Below are positions 1 through 9,918 of a DNA stretch of 41,202 nt, piece by piece. The notes beneath the pieces are model-generated. The model did not search any database and was not told the DNA's origin. It saw nothing but the letters and a program-made list of their open reading frames with translations. The first letter of the stretch is position 1. Each line of letters begins with the position of its first letter. The DNA is taken from contig JAICEO010000002.1 of the NCBI GenBank assembly GCA_025924135.1, forward strand, positions 1 to 41,202, written 5' to 3'. The translations under genes were made by a program, and so were the position numbers. The stretch is from Nitrososphaeraceae archaeon (GTDB taxonomy: Archaea; Thermoproteota; Nitrososphaeria; Nitrososphaerales; Nitrososphaeraceae).

Positions 1-585
1 AAGGAAGTCAAATCATCAGATAAAGAAGAAATAGGTAAAATAAAAAGCGTTGGTGAACATTTTGTTGAGGTTGAAGATGGTGTAATTAGCAAAAAACGTT
101 ACTTTATCTCAAAAAAACATTTGAATAAATTTGACGGAGATAAAGTATATTCTTCACTCTCCAAGGATGAAATATCACAAAAATATCAAAGAGATTCACC
201 GCCTCTTGATACAGAACTAGAACACATGGACAAGGGAGAAAAGGATCATGAACTTATACCCTCGATGGCTCAAGAACCAGGTCTTGAGATACAAACGTCT
301 TCGATGAATGAAGGGTTAAAGATCGCTTGGGATGAAATAATTCACAAACATGTAAGAGCTTCTGATAATGTTGACATTGGAGATGTAGATAAGGTAGGAA
401 ATGAATTTATTGTTGTGAGAGAAGGATTTGCTAATGTTCACCTGTACTATATTCCCAAAAAATATATTATAAAATATGATGGCAGTTCATTATGGTTAAA
501 TCTTTCTTCAACATTGGCATCTGCAAAGTTTGAAAGAAAGAATGAACCTTCAGAAGAAGAAATGGAAAATCTTCTTAACCAATAA
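1..585 (+). CDS. PRC-barrel-like protein, two internal repeats, 5' truncated by window edge
   Basis: Frame 1 is open from base 1 (KEVKSSDKEEIGKIKSVGEHFVEVEDG...) through the listed TTG at 121 to the stop at 585; two similar halves (SDxxxIGxxxxVGxxFxxV...YxIxKKxxxKxDG). Confidence 0.7.
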   Translation, partial: KEVKSSDKEEIGKIKSVGEHFVEVEDGVISKKRYFISKKHLNKFDGDKVYSSLSKDEISQKYQRDSPPLDTELEHMDKGEKDHELIPSMAQEPGLEIQTSSMNEGLKIAWDEIIHKHVRASDNVDIGDVDKVGNEFIVVREGFANVHLYYIPKKYIIKYDGSSLWLNLSSTLASAKFERKNEPSEEEMENLLNQ

Positions 586-989
586 TCGATATAGTAGTAA
601 GAAAAGATTTAGATTAACCCTAAATTCTCAACCTTATTTTTCTGAATTTACTAATCGTCTACTTACAAAAATTAACGTATTCCAATATTCTTAATATATA
701 ATAAACTAATGCAATCTTTGCTTGTAAATAGAAAACACTAAAACGGAATTTCCTTCAACTATCTACTTTATTCAGAGTTATTGAACCGTAATGATTATAA
801 TCACTGATGTTTATAATGAAGACTATCCCATGCTATTTGTTTGACTCATGAATTTTTACTTTCTCATTCCTTTGCTAAAGAACCACATTAACTAAATTCT
901 AAATAGATTAATAATAATAATGATAATAATAATTTCTTTAACCTTTATCATTAAATAGTATGTAATACATTTTTATAGTGAATACTTAA

Positions 990-1835
990 ATGGTACAACA
1001 TACCCAGTTTTCTTCTTATGATGGGAAAACTTCTTTATTTTCCCTTCCCAATACCATAAAATTAAATAATCCTATACTTCTTGCAGGGTTTCCTGGTCCT
1101 GGTTTGGTGGGGTCAATTAGTATTAATTATGTTATAAAAAAATTAGACATGCAACAAATTTTATGTTTCGAGTCAGAATTTATAGTTCCGGGCGTTATAT
1201 TTATGGATGGTAAATTACACCACCCTTTTAGGATTTATTCAAATCTAGATGGAACTATTTGTGCATTGATATGCGAAGCTCCTATAATGATAGATGGAAT
1301 GCATTCAGTATTAGATGCACTTGCTAAGTGGACTGAAGATAATCGTATTAAAGATGTTTTTGTTATTGATGGTATCGCTATTCAGCCGAGATCTACTACA
1401 GACGTTAATCCTAAGGTTCTATCTAATATCGAGCGAAGTCCTATTATTTTATCAAGTGACGATGGTAAATTTATTAATTCCAATACTAACAAAAAGAATA
1501 TAAATATTGAATCTCTTATTGAAGGTTCAACTTCTTTTATAGGAGGTATAGCGGGAGGTTTATTATCTTCATGTATATCACATAATATTTCTTGTTCAGT
1601 AATTTTTATTCCTACTCAATCAGGTATCCCTGATCCAGATGGTGCTGCATTGACACTCGAATTATTACAAAACACAATAGCTAATAACAACTTTAAAGTA
1701 GACACAACAGAATTAAGAAAAGAAGGAGAAGAAATGAAACATAAGTTAAATAACTTGATTAAATCCATTAAACAACAACAGGAACAACCACATTTAATTC
1801 ATGATGGTAAGCATGATCCCATAATGTATTCCTGA
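990..1835 (+). CDS. PAC2 family (proteasome assembly chaperone-like, COG2047) protein
   Basis: N-terminal PILLAGFPGPGLVGSISINYVIKKL and C-terminal PDPDGAALTLELL are typical of archaeal PAC2 proteins. Confidence 0.85.
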   Translation: MVQHTQFSSYDGKTSLFSLPNTIKLNNPILLAGFPGPGLVGSISINYVIKKLDMQQILCFESEFIVPGVIFMDGKLHHPFRIYSNLDGTICALICEAPIMIDGMHSVLDALAKWTEDNRIKDVFVIDGIAIQPRSTTDVNPKVLSNIERSPIILSSDDGKFINSNTNKKNINIESLIEGSTSFIGGIAGGLLSSCISHNISCSVIFIPTQSGIPDPDGAALTLELLQNTIANNNFKVDTTELRKEGEEMKHKLNNLIKSIKQQQEQPHLIHDGKHDPIMYS

Positions 1836-2098
1836 TTATACTTCTTTGCATTTAGATATTCTCTTCTCTATTTTTTCACTATTTTTATTTTTTTGGAATA
1901 TTCCACTTCATAACTACAATATCCATTTTTTGATTTTTAATACAGTTCAAATTTGGTTTTAGATTTACCTAGTCCTAAATCTGTAATACAATAACCAATA
2001 ATTTGAGAATTTTCAAGATCGTCATAACATTTACTTTAAGAAATAATGTTAATCATTTATCTATAACCTTTTAATAAATTAGAGATTATTCAAAGGTA

Positions 2099-2296
2099 AT
2101 GGCTAAAGAAAATCAAAAAAATACAAATAGAGGATTGGCATCCGCCAGTGATGAAACCAGAACAAGAGTTGCGAGAGAGGGTGGAAAGGCGCCTCATGAT
2201 GAAAGAGGATTACAAGCAACTGATGAGGAAACACGAACCAGAGTTGCGAGAGAGGGTGGTAAAGCCTCTCATAGTGGTGGAAGAAAACGCAGTTAA
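2099..2296 (+). CDS. KGG-repeat stress-induced small protein
   Basis: Two tandem ~25-aa units RGLxxxxxETRTRVAREGGKAxH; VAREGGKA matches the KGG/con-10-type motif. Confidence 0.75.
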   Translation: MAKENQKNTNRGLASASDETRTRVAREGGKAPHDERGLQATDEETRTRVAREGGKASHSGGRKRS

Positions 2297-2603
2297 ATGA
2301 ATACGAAAATAGATAATGAATATAATCCAATACATTCAATTCTCCTAAACTTCATTTTTTATAATACGTATAAAATTTATCTTACAACATGTATCTATAA
2401 AACTTGTAAAAAGTTTCGTAACTAAAAATCTCGATAAATACTATATCATTTTAATACTATATAATTTTAGATACTAAATTAAAATTAATACATATCATAT
2501 TTGTGGTATAAGAATGATTTCTCTGAATACTACTCTAGAGGAGAAATAAGAGTAAGAAATGGAATGAAAATAATTAATAAAATAAGTTAAATAAAAGAAT
2601 TTT

Positions 2604-2978
2604 TTATGCGGAGTCTGAATAAGAATCTGATGGAGCTAAAGTCGCTGAACCGGTAACAAATTCAATGTCCGTGTCATTAGTTATTAACTCCTCTAAGTTT
2701 TTAATATACATTCGTATAAGTTTAACTCTCAATGTTCGACCTTCGATAACCTCATCCGGCATCTTTTGAAACCGTTTAAAGATTTCCTCTTTCTTTTTAT
2801 TTGTATCCACTTTAGACTTGGAAGAATATACGATCTTTAGCAATACACTTCCCTCCCAATCTTTATAGGAAGTTTCAAGGTGAATCATATCTAATAACAA
2901 TTTTTGATCAACTTTAGGAAATAATTTTGAAGATTCTGCTATAAAATTTTCGTATATGGATATAAGTCGTTCAAGCAT
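2604..2978 (-). CDS. hypothetical protein
   Basis: 124-aa ORF with ATG start, plausible composition; no family recognised. Confidence 0.5.
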   Translation of the reverse strand: MLERLISIYENFIAESSKLFPKVDQKLLLDMIHLETSYKDWEGSVLLKIVYSSKSKVDTNKKKEEIFKRFQKMPDEVIEGRTLRVKLIRMYIKNLEELITNDTDIEFVTGSATLAPSDSYSDSA

Positions 2979-3070
2979 TTAAGTTAGTATGAGAAGGAGA
3001 ATCAGAATTAGAATTGGTAAAATTTTTATTTTCCATTTGACATAATCTTATTCAAATTTAAAGTTCTGTT

Positions 3071-3277
3071 CTACAAATCCGAATCTTCATTTATATAAAT
3101 AATACCGTCTTTAATGGATTGAACAGAAGTCTTTGGTATAAGGTATCGATCCTGGGTAATTGAACCAAATGAAGTGATGAGAAATTGGGGCTGCACGGAG
3201 CGAACAATTCCAATATCCTTTCCATTACTAGAATAAAGCGGCTTGTTCACTAGCGATTGCCAATCCTCGACAATCAT
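3071..3277 (-). CDS. PRC-barrel-like small protein
   Basis: LVNKPLYSSNGKDIGIVRSVQPQFLITSFGSITQDRYLIPKTSVQSIKDGIIYI resembles a PRC-barrel fold. Confidence 0.65.
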   Translation of the reverse strand: MIVEDWQSLVNKPLYSSNGKDIGIVRSVQPQFLITSFGSITQDRYLIPKTSVQSIKDGIIYINEDSDL

Positions 3278-3741
3278 ATTATTTCTCTTTGAGTATATGA
3301 ATAAGGTTAGACAATATAAAATTTAATGTTTGAATCTTGAGGGTAATTATTATACAGAATAACTTATCTAAATTATGTTTAGAAGAAATCAATATAATAT
3401 TTCTCTGGGAAATACCATTATAGGAAAATTACTTATTTTATAAATAGTTAAAAATAGTTGCAATCAATTGGAATCCTTTATAAAAGCGTAAGATATTAGA
3501 ATTATTCTCCATTAACTCCTTTATTTTTATTTATCGTTATTATCAATGATTATATTTTAGGTTTTATAGGGATCTTGATTACATATTTGTGTATATTATT
3601 TAGCACATTTAACTTAGTTTTTTTAATAAATTAGAGATATATCGCTATGTTGAAATCATTAAATCTTTATCATTCATATTGGAATGAATCCAAGTATAAT
3701 TATATTAGCTGTTAAATAGTTTATGTAGCTTATATAGAGTA

Positions 3742-4113
3742 TTGGATATGCCCATTCACGAAACTTGTTTTGAAGATAATGAGAGGTATTTATGCTATGA
3801 TGAACATACTACATTACTGCCAAAGATAGTATCTAATACTAAAAAAGTAAAAAAGATTGCAAAATTAAATTCTAATATAATTAGGCTTTATGATTTAATT
3901 GCGATTAAATTCCCCGGTGAAGGAGAGCTTCTCTCTGGATTTATAACTATTAAGTACAGATATAATTCGAAAAATGGAATAATAACCTATTCAGATGTCA
4001 AATACAGTGATAAAAGAATGGAGAAATATCTTGAAGATAATCCTAATGTTATAAGAAATATAGATTCTTATTTAAAAAATAAAATGTTGGAATCAGAATT
4101 GAAATCTCATTAA
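3742..4113 (+). CDS. hypothetical protein
   Basis: 123-aa ORF, TTG start (possible internal ATG); no family recognised. Confidence 0.45.
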   Translation: MDMPIHETCFEDNERYLCYDEHTTLLPKIVSNTKKVKKIAKLNSNIIRLYDLIAIKFPGEGELLSGFITIKYRYNSKNGIITYSDVKYSDKRMEKYLEDNPNVIRNIDSYLKNKMLESELKSH

Positions 4114-4146
4114 TTTTTATTGTAGATAAAAATTGAAATAGATTTG

Positions 4147-4512
4147 TTAGTCAGACAGGGACATTTTCACGATATCAACAAGTTTCTTTAAATAAATTGG
4201 TTTATTCAGAAATTTTTCAATTTTAACCTCTTTTAATTCTTCTCCCGTGACATCAAAGGCAGTCATTAATATTACTTTTATGTTGTTATCAATTTCAGCT
4301 ATTTTTTTTACCAATTCTATTCCACTCATTTTAGGCATTCTTACATCGGAAATTACTAAGACATATTTTGTATGGTTTATTTTACACTCTGCTAATGCTT
4401 TTAACGGATCAGTAAAACAATCTACTTTATATCCAGCATTAGTTAGAATTTCTTTAAATAGATTCGTGATATCAATTTCATCATCTATAATCATAATTTT
4501 TTGCCTTGACAA
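4147..4512 (-). CDS. single-domain response regulator (CheY-like receiver)
   Basis: KIMIIDDEID, VISDVRMPKMSGIEL, ILMTAF and LNKPI motifs. Confidence 0.92.
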   Translation of the reverse strand: MSRQKIMIIDDEIDITNLFKEILTNAGYKVDCFTDPLKALAECKINHTKYVLVISDVRMPKMSGIELVKKIAEIDNNIKVILMTAFDVTGEELKEVKIEKFLNKPIYLKKLVDIVKMSLSD

Positions 4513-4913
4513 TACAAATACTGAAAACGATTAAACACTATCAATATAATTAGTTATTGCTTAAAAATTATCTATTTTTTATTTGTTATCTAGTAATGAC
4601 AATATATATAATAATAATAATAAAAAAATGGTAAATTATGAATAGGATAAAAAATTAATATTATACAAATAAAATTTAAAAAAAATTCTAATTATCTGAT
4701 ACTTTAATACACGTATGCATAACTGTTTTAAAATGGACAATTAACATTCATTATAATCAGTCATCCATTGATAATACTCATATATAATTTATTCACTTAA
4801 TACAAGTAAATTCTATTAATCAAGATCCATCATTTTACCAAGAGAGATCTCTAATAATAGAAAAATTCTATTTATATCCTCCTTAATGTACAATAGTTAT
4901 CAATATAATTCTT

Positions 4914-5309
4914 TTAAACCGATACAAATTGTTCCTTCGTTTCATTAATTAAAGGTAAAACTCGATCCATAATTATTTTATCAAAGTTGAGTTCATCTAA
5001 ATCTATACTTAACAACAAAAAGTAATTACCATTTATAGGAATAGTTGCTCTATTTATTTTTTCATATTTTCCAAAAGCATATATTAATTTACCTATCTTT
5101 TGTTCAAATTTTGACCGTGTTCTTTGTCTTGAAATTGCATTAGAAGCATATTCTTCATTCTCTTCTTCCGTAAGGAGGGGATGCAAATTCTCCCGATATT
5201 TTTCATTAAGAATTAATCCTTCTCTATTAGTTAAACCGACCCAACGGATTGATGAGTCAAGGTGTAATATAGTATTTATAAATGAATAAATAAATTCATA
5301 CGGTATCAT
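4914..5309 (-). CDS. conserved hypothetical protein (possible roadblock/DUF6659-like)
   Basis: 131-aa ORF: SIRWVGLTNREGLIL...LIYAFGKYEKINRATIPINGNYFLLLSIDL; family assignment tentative. Confidence 0.5.
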   Translation of the reverse strand: MIPYEFIYSFINTILHLDSSIRWVGLTNREGLILNEKYRENLHPLLTEEENEEYASNAISRQRTRSKFEQKIGKLIYAFGKYEKINRATIPINGNYFLLLSIDLDELNFDKIIMDRVLPLINETKEQFVSV

Positions 5310-5467
5310 TCTATTATTATGTTATCAGGAAATTAAAAAAGGTTTGTTAATATAAAACCTGCCACTATATAATTAAAAAAATTATTAATTGTTACCATCT
5401 TGATTTCAAATATTAATATACCAGTTAAAAGGCCCTAATTCTGAATTAGTATAATAAGTTGACCCTC

Positions 5468-6586
5468 TTATTTATCAGATCTAGAGAACAACCATTTTCC
5501 CATTCTGGGAAGTACATTTATTTGCGAATAACTACTAGCAATTAAACCAACATGGCCAGTTGGGAACCTCATTAATCTTCTGTCTGTACTTGATACAAGA
5601 TTGTTTAATGCCGCGCTTCCTTCAGGAGAAACAAGATGGTCTTCGTCAGCAACTATATTTAACAAAGGGATATAGATTTTTGATAAATCTATTACTTTAG
5701 AGCCTAATTTTAATTGATTTTTTGCTAAAAGATTATTTTGGTAAATATCTTTGATCCATTGTTTAAATACTTCTCCTGTGATAGGAGGTACATCATATAA
5801 CCACTTCTCTATTCTTAAAAAGTTTTGAACGAATTTTTTATCATCAATATGCTCTAACAGTGTAAAGTATTTGTTCATACCTTGTTTAAATGGTTTAAGA
5901 GCCGAAAAACATGTACGAAGTAATTGGGGTGGCATATTTCCTACGGAGGAGATAATTTTATCTACATCTAATGTTCTACCGAAATTGCCAATAACTGTGG
6001 TATCTTTGCTTGTGTCAATTACAGGAGCTAAAGTTACCAAATTCTTTATCTTACGTTGATGCAAAGTGGTGTACATTACTGACATTGAAGCCCCCATGCA
6101 ATATCCATGAAGGGTTAGCTTATCTATAGAACTTTGATTTAAAATTAGGTTGACGCAATCATCAATGAAATCATTTACATAATCGTCAAAGTTAATATAT
6201 TTATCATTTGCAGTAGGTGGTTTCCAGTCAATAAGGTACACATCATATCCTTGAAATAAAAGATTCTTTATCCAACTTTTATCACCCTGCAAATCTAATA
6301 TATAAGATCTATTAATTAAGGCATATACAACTAAGATAGGAGTTTTAATCGGTCTTTTAAAAATCGGCTTATAATGCAATAACCGATAGATATTTGTTTC
6401 TTTTAATATTTGATGCTCAGTGCTACCTACATCAATATCCTTAGGATTTTGATATAATTGGGTGAATTTATCTATTTTTTCTGATAAATCATGGTTATAT
6501 TTATCTAAAGAGATAGATACATTTGGATATTTTTCTTTGCTTGGAGGATTAGTAGTAGTATTATTTAGCAACTTGATTATCTTCAC
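5468..6586 (-). CDS. phaC: class III poly(R)-hydroxyalkanoate synthase subunit PhaC
   Basis: Lipase-box-like GYCMGA, catalytic Asp/His regions VADEDHLVSPEGS and GHVGL. Confidence 0.9.
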   Translation of the reverse strand: MKIIKLLNNTTTNPPSKEKYPNVSISLDKYNHDLSEKIDKFTQLYQNPKDIDVGSTEHQILKETNIYRLLHYKPIFKRPIKTPILVVYALINRSYILDLQGDKSWIKNLLFQGYDVYLIDWKPPTANDKYINFDDYVNDFIDDCVNLILNQSSIDKLTLHGYCMGASMSVMYTTLHQRKIKNLVTLAPVIDTSKDTTVIGNFGRTLDVDKIISSVGNMPPQLLRTCFSALKPFKQGMNKYFTLLEHIDDKKFVQNFLRIEKWLYDVPPITGEVFKQWIKDIYQNNLLAKNQLKLGSKVIDLSKIYIPLLNIVADEDHLVSPEGSAALNNLVSSTDRRLMRFPTGHVGLIASSYSQINVLPRMGKWLFSRSDK

Positions 6587-7139
6587 TCATTATTATATCT
6601 ATACTTTTTCTTAAATCTCGCACTTCGCGTTTCAATTCTTGCATATCTTTGAGGAGTCCATCTATATCTTCTTTAGAAGAAAGATTTAAGGATAACAGGT
6701 AGGTATTGGATATATTTCTTAATATTTTATTATATTCCGAATAAGCACTCATAAGATCAGAAACAAGGACTCCGAAATCTCTCGATTGGAATAAGTTAGT
6801 AAACGATTCTTCGAGCGTACCTAGAAGAAAACTTCTGTATTTCTTGATATCGTGTTCAGATTGAAGTGAGTATTCAGATTTGTTAGGAGGGATTTTATCT
6901 AACGCCTCGGTGTATGTTTTATTAATTTGAGTTACATAATTTAAATTAAAATATTGTATTTTTGAGGTAATAAGTATAAGATCCTGTAAATTTTGAATCA
7001 GATTTGAAGTTTCTTCTGTTAAAGAAAATGGACTAAACTTGGGTATATTATAGAATTTTTTCCAAAATTCCTGATATTTTTTTAATACTTCTTCAAATTG
7101 ATTATTAGTATTTTCGTGAAAAGATAGACTATCACTCAT
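6561..7139 (-). CDS. phaE: class III PHA synthase subunit PhaE
   Basis: Overlaps phaC start by 26 nt in the same orientation; helical PhaE-like composition. Confidence 0.8.
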   Translation of the reverse strand: MSDSLSFHENTNNQFEEVLKKYQEFWKKFYNIPKFSPFSLTEETSNLIQNLQDLILITSKIQYFNLNYVTQINKTYTEALDKIPPNKSEYSLQSEHDIKKYRSFLLGTLEESFTNLFQSRDFGVLVSDLMSAYSEYNKILRNISNTYLLSLNLSSKEDIDGLLKDMQELKREVRDLRKSIDIIMSEDNQVAK

Positions 7140-7238
7140 ATACCATTGTATATATGAAAAATTATTTATCTTTATTGTTTAGTTTCATATTAATAGAATT
7201 ATAACGTTACTAATAGTAAAGTATCAAATTTCCTTATT

Positions 7239-7367
7239 TTATTCGCCTATAGAAGTATATTCCTTGGAATGGACTTCCTTATAATGAGTTTCTGCTTCGG
7301 CTCGAGAGTGAAATTCCATAGCGCAAATTTGGCATCGGAGCGTTCCAGCATCGTAATCATATGTCAT
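7239..7367 (-). CDS. C2H2 zinc-finger small protein, 42 aa (absent from ORF track)
   Basis: Reverse-strand translation MTYDYDAGTLRCQICAMEFHSRAEAETHYKEVHSKEYTSIGE*: C-X2-C-X12-H-X4-H. Confidence 0.75.
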   Translation of the reverse strand: MTYDYDAGTLRCQICAMEFHSRAEAETHYKEVHSKEYTSIGE

Positions 7368-7543
7368 ACAAATAGTAACAGTAAAGCCATATATTATTTA
7401 AACTCCCTATTTTTTCTGAGAATTATACCGATAAATATTTTTAGTGTAGCGTTGAGATATAACTAACATTCTAACTTTAAAATTACAATAGACATGACCA
7501 AAATTATAAATAGTTTAATGCCCTCAAATATTATGGACAATAG

Positions 7544-8026
7544 ATGACAAATTCTACTGATAAAGAGGACAATCGTAAATACTCTTACGATTCTACACAA
7601 CAGAATAACGAATACAATTTTTATAATACGATAAAAGAAGATACCACTAAGATAGTAAATGAGATAGCAAAAACACAGCCAACTTACATTCAAGCAATTT
7701 CAAATCTTCAAATGAAATTCATTGAAGCTACAAAAAACATTATTAATTCTACACTAGGTTTTCAAAAACAAGTATACGAAACCCTGGATAATACTTCAAC
7801 TTCAACTTTTACAAAACAGCTCGGTAGACAATCAAACGAAATTACAAATAATTTTATAGAATTTAATAATATAAATAATAAATTTATTTCAAGTGTATTA
7901 GAAGTGGCAGGTGACGGGATAAAAAATTATACTAAAACTTTGGATACTATCGTAAAATTTAACGCAAATGTTTTTGAGCAATGGTACTCTTTATTCAAAA
8001 ACAATCAAAATTATAAAAGATCATAA
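7544..8026 (+). CDS. candidate PHA granule-associated (phasin-like) protein
   Basis: 160-aa low-Cys helical protein divergent from phaE/phaC; FIEATKNIINSTLGFQKQVYET... resembles phasins in composition only. Confidence 0.5.
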   Translation: MTNSTDKEDNRKYSYDSTQQNNEYNFYNTIKEDTTKIVNEIAKTQPTYIQAISNLQMKFIEATKNIINSTLGFQKQVYETLDNTSTSTFTKQLGRQSNEITNNFIEFNNINNKFISSVLEVAGDGIKNYTKTLDTIVKFNANVFEQWYSLFKNNQNYKRS

Positions 8027-8330
8027 GAGAGATTCTTCAATTTCTTATAATATTCATCATGCTCTTCTTCTAATTTAACGTACTCAATTGTAGAAATTGA
8101 TGTAATTATTTAAAAATTATGGATGAAAACATCTGTTCTAAGACTATATTATTGTAGCCAACAGTATTTGAACTTAGCATATATAAGAATAACTTTGTTG
8201 AGGTTTATATTTTTAAATATGATTCAAAATTTATAGAAAATACCTGTGAATGTATTGAAATATACAAGAAGAAGAAACTACTACATTTTTAAAAAATAGT
8301 TTTTTCTTTCTTTTAGTATAAGTATAGATA

Positions 8331-9233
8331 TTGGAATATTATCTAGGCTGTTCTGGTTGGAGCTATGATGGATGGAGAGGGCCATTCTATCCTCAAGAGC
8401 TAGGTAATAAATATTGGCTTTCTTATTATTCTCAAATATTTGATTTTGTTGAGATAGATTCGACTTTTTATAGAATGCCTTCTGCATTTATGGTTAATAA
8501 TTGGTCTAAAAGAACTCCGGATAATTTCAAATTTGCAGTGAAATTTCCTAAAGTCATTACTCATGATAAAAGATTAAAAGATGTAGGTAAGGATATAGAG
8601 AAATTTTATGACTCAATGGAACCACTATATGATAAGATACTTGTCTTTATGATGCAATTACCACCATCACTTCAGATTGCAGAAGGATTGGAGTCAATAA
8701 AGAATCTACAATATCTTTTGGACCCATCATTTAGATACGCTATAGAAGTAAGACATCATAGTTGGTTCAATGAACTTTTTTATAACTATTTGAAAGAAAA
8801 GAATTATTGTCTTGTATGGAGTCAACAAGAATCATTAGTTACTCCACCCGTTGTAACTACAGATTTTGTATATTTGAGATTAATTGGAGATAGAAGTATC
8901 GATGAAAGAGACTTTGGTAAAATAAAAAAAGATAGGACAAAAGAAATGCAATTGTGGAATAATATACTCAAAGATATTCAAAATAATGAAAAAAATGTTA
9001 AAACTGCCATCGTAGCAGCAAACAATCATTATGCTGGTTTTGGTCCAATGACAGCAAAGTTATTTGCAGAAATGAGGAATTTACAAAATAATGTAAGACA
9101 ATTTCCAAATGTAGATTACCAAATGCCTTTATCATCTAATAATACCAGTATAATTGAAAGTTATGGAATCTATAAAAAGCAACATGATACTAAAAAAACT
9201 AGACAAACTGATATTTCTGAATTCTTCAAATAA
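8331..9233 (+). CDS. DUF72 (YecE-like) protein
   Basis: YLGCSGWSYDGWRGPFYP, FVEIDSTFYRMPS and FAVKFPKVITH motifs; TTG start. Confidence 0.9.
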   Translation: MEYYLGCSGWSYDGWRGPFYPQELGNKYWLSYYSQIFDFVEIDSTFYRMPSAFMVNNWSKRTPDNFKFAVKFPKVITHDKRLKDVGKDIEKFYDSMEPLYDKILVFMMQLPPSLQIAEGLESIKNLQYLLDPSFRYAIEVRHHSWFNELFYNYLKEKNYCLVWSQQESLVTPPVVTTDFVYLRLIGDRSIDERDFGKIKKDRTKEMQLWNNILKDIQNNEKNVKTAIVAANNHYAGFGPMTAKLFAEMRNLQNNVRQFPNVDYQMPLSSNNTSIIESYGIYKKQHDTKKTRQTDISEFFK

Positions 9234-9310
9234 TATTTTGACTATTCAAATATTTGTTATTGGTAAAGATATTTAGGAGAAGTAATTTCTATTTTATAAT
9301 ATTTTTATAA

Positions 9311-9349
9311 TTTGTATTTAGCTTTTTATTATTAGAAACTTAATTTAAA
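9311..9349 (+). repeat. dispersed repeat copy 1
   Basis: TTTGTATTTAGCTTTTTATTATTAGAAACTTAATTTAAA, near-identical to copies at 11372 and 12944. Confidence 0.85.
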
Positions 9350-9918
9350 TAAAAGAGATTGTAGAATAAAAAACTAATTCCATTATGGTTCGGTGGAAAC
9401 CATGATTATCCCCACATGAAGTTTATAAAACTAAAAATAATATATCTAGAATATAGATAATAATTATTAGAATACTAATACTAAAAAACCATAGCCTGGA
9501 TATATGCCTAAGGTTAGGGAAAAGGCAAATATACAGACTATGGCTTCCTTGTTAGGGAATATGCCTATGGTGTTTGGTATTATCTTTGTCTAGTACACGA
9601 TATTTAAAAATCAGTAAACAAGGTTAACAATGAATTATATAATTTAATTGTAGTAGCCTTCTAAGGAATTTCTATATAATAACAATAGATGGCTATGACG
9701 AGAGTTGAACTATTGTTTCTCCTATAAGTAATAACTTAATCTCGGGTGCAGGGGTATGATAGAAATTTCAATAGAATTTGATTTTTATTAATTGTATTGG
9801 GATAAATAGAGAAGAACTATATGCGCTTAGAATACATACTTGAAAGTATAGTTTTGCTTATAATACTTTGAATAGTTTTTATATAGACTAATAGATATTA
9901 GATATATTAGAACGTGTA

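Noticed and set aside
900-935. AATAATAATGATAATAATAAT microsatellite-like tract
   Set aside because: Low-complexity sequence expected in an AT-rich genome.
2103-2339. 78-aa minus-strand track ORF
   Set aside because: Antisense to the clear KGG-repeat gene; composition is a by-product of that repeat.
2069-3638. 18-nt exact match TTTTAATAAATTAGAGAT at 2069-2086 and 3621-3638
   Set aside because: AT-rich and short; could be a shared promoter-like element but near chance expectation for this composition.
7269-7466. 65-aa plus-strand track ORF
   Set aside because: Antisense to the 42-aa C2H2 zinc-finger gene, which has the better motif.
7463-7693. 76-aa minus-strand ORF
   Set aside because: Overlaps the 5' part of the candidate phasin; hydrophobic antisense artefact.
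8281-8487. 68-aa minus-strand ORF
   Set aside because: Antisense to the DUF72 gene start.
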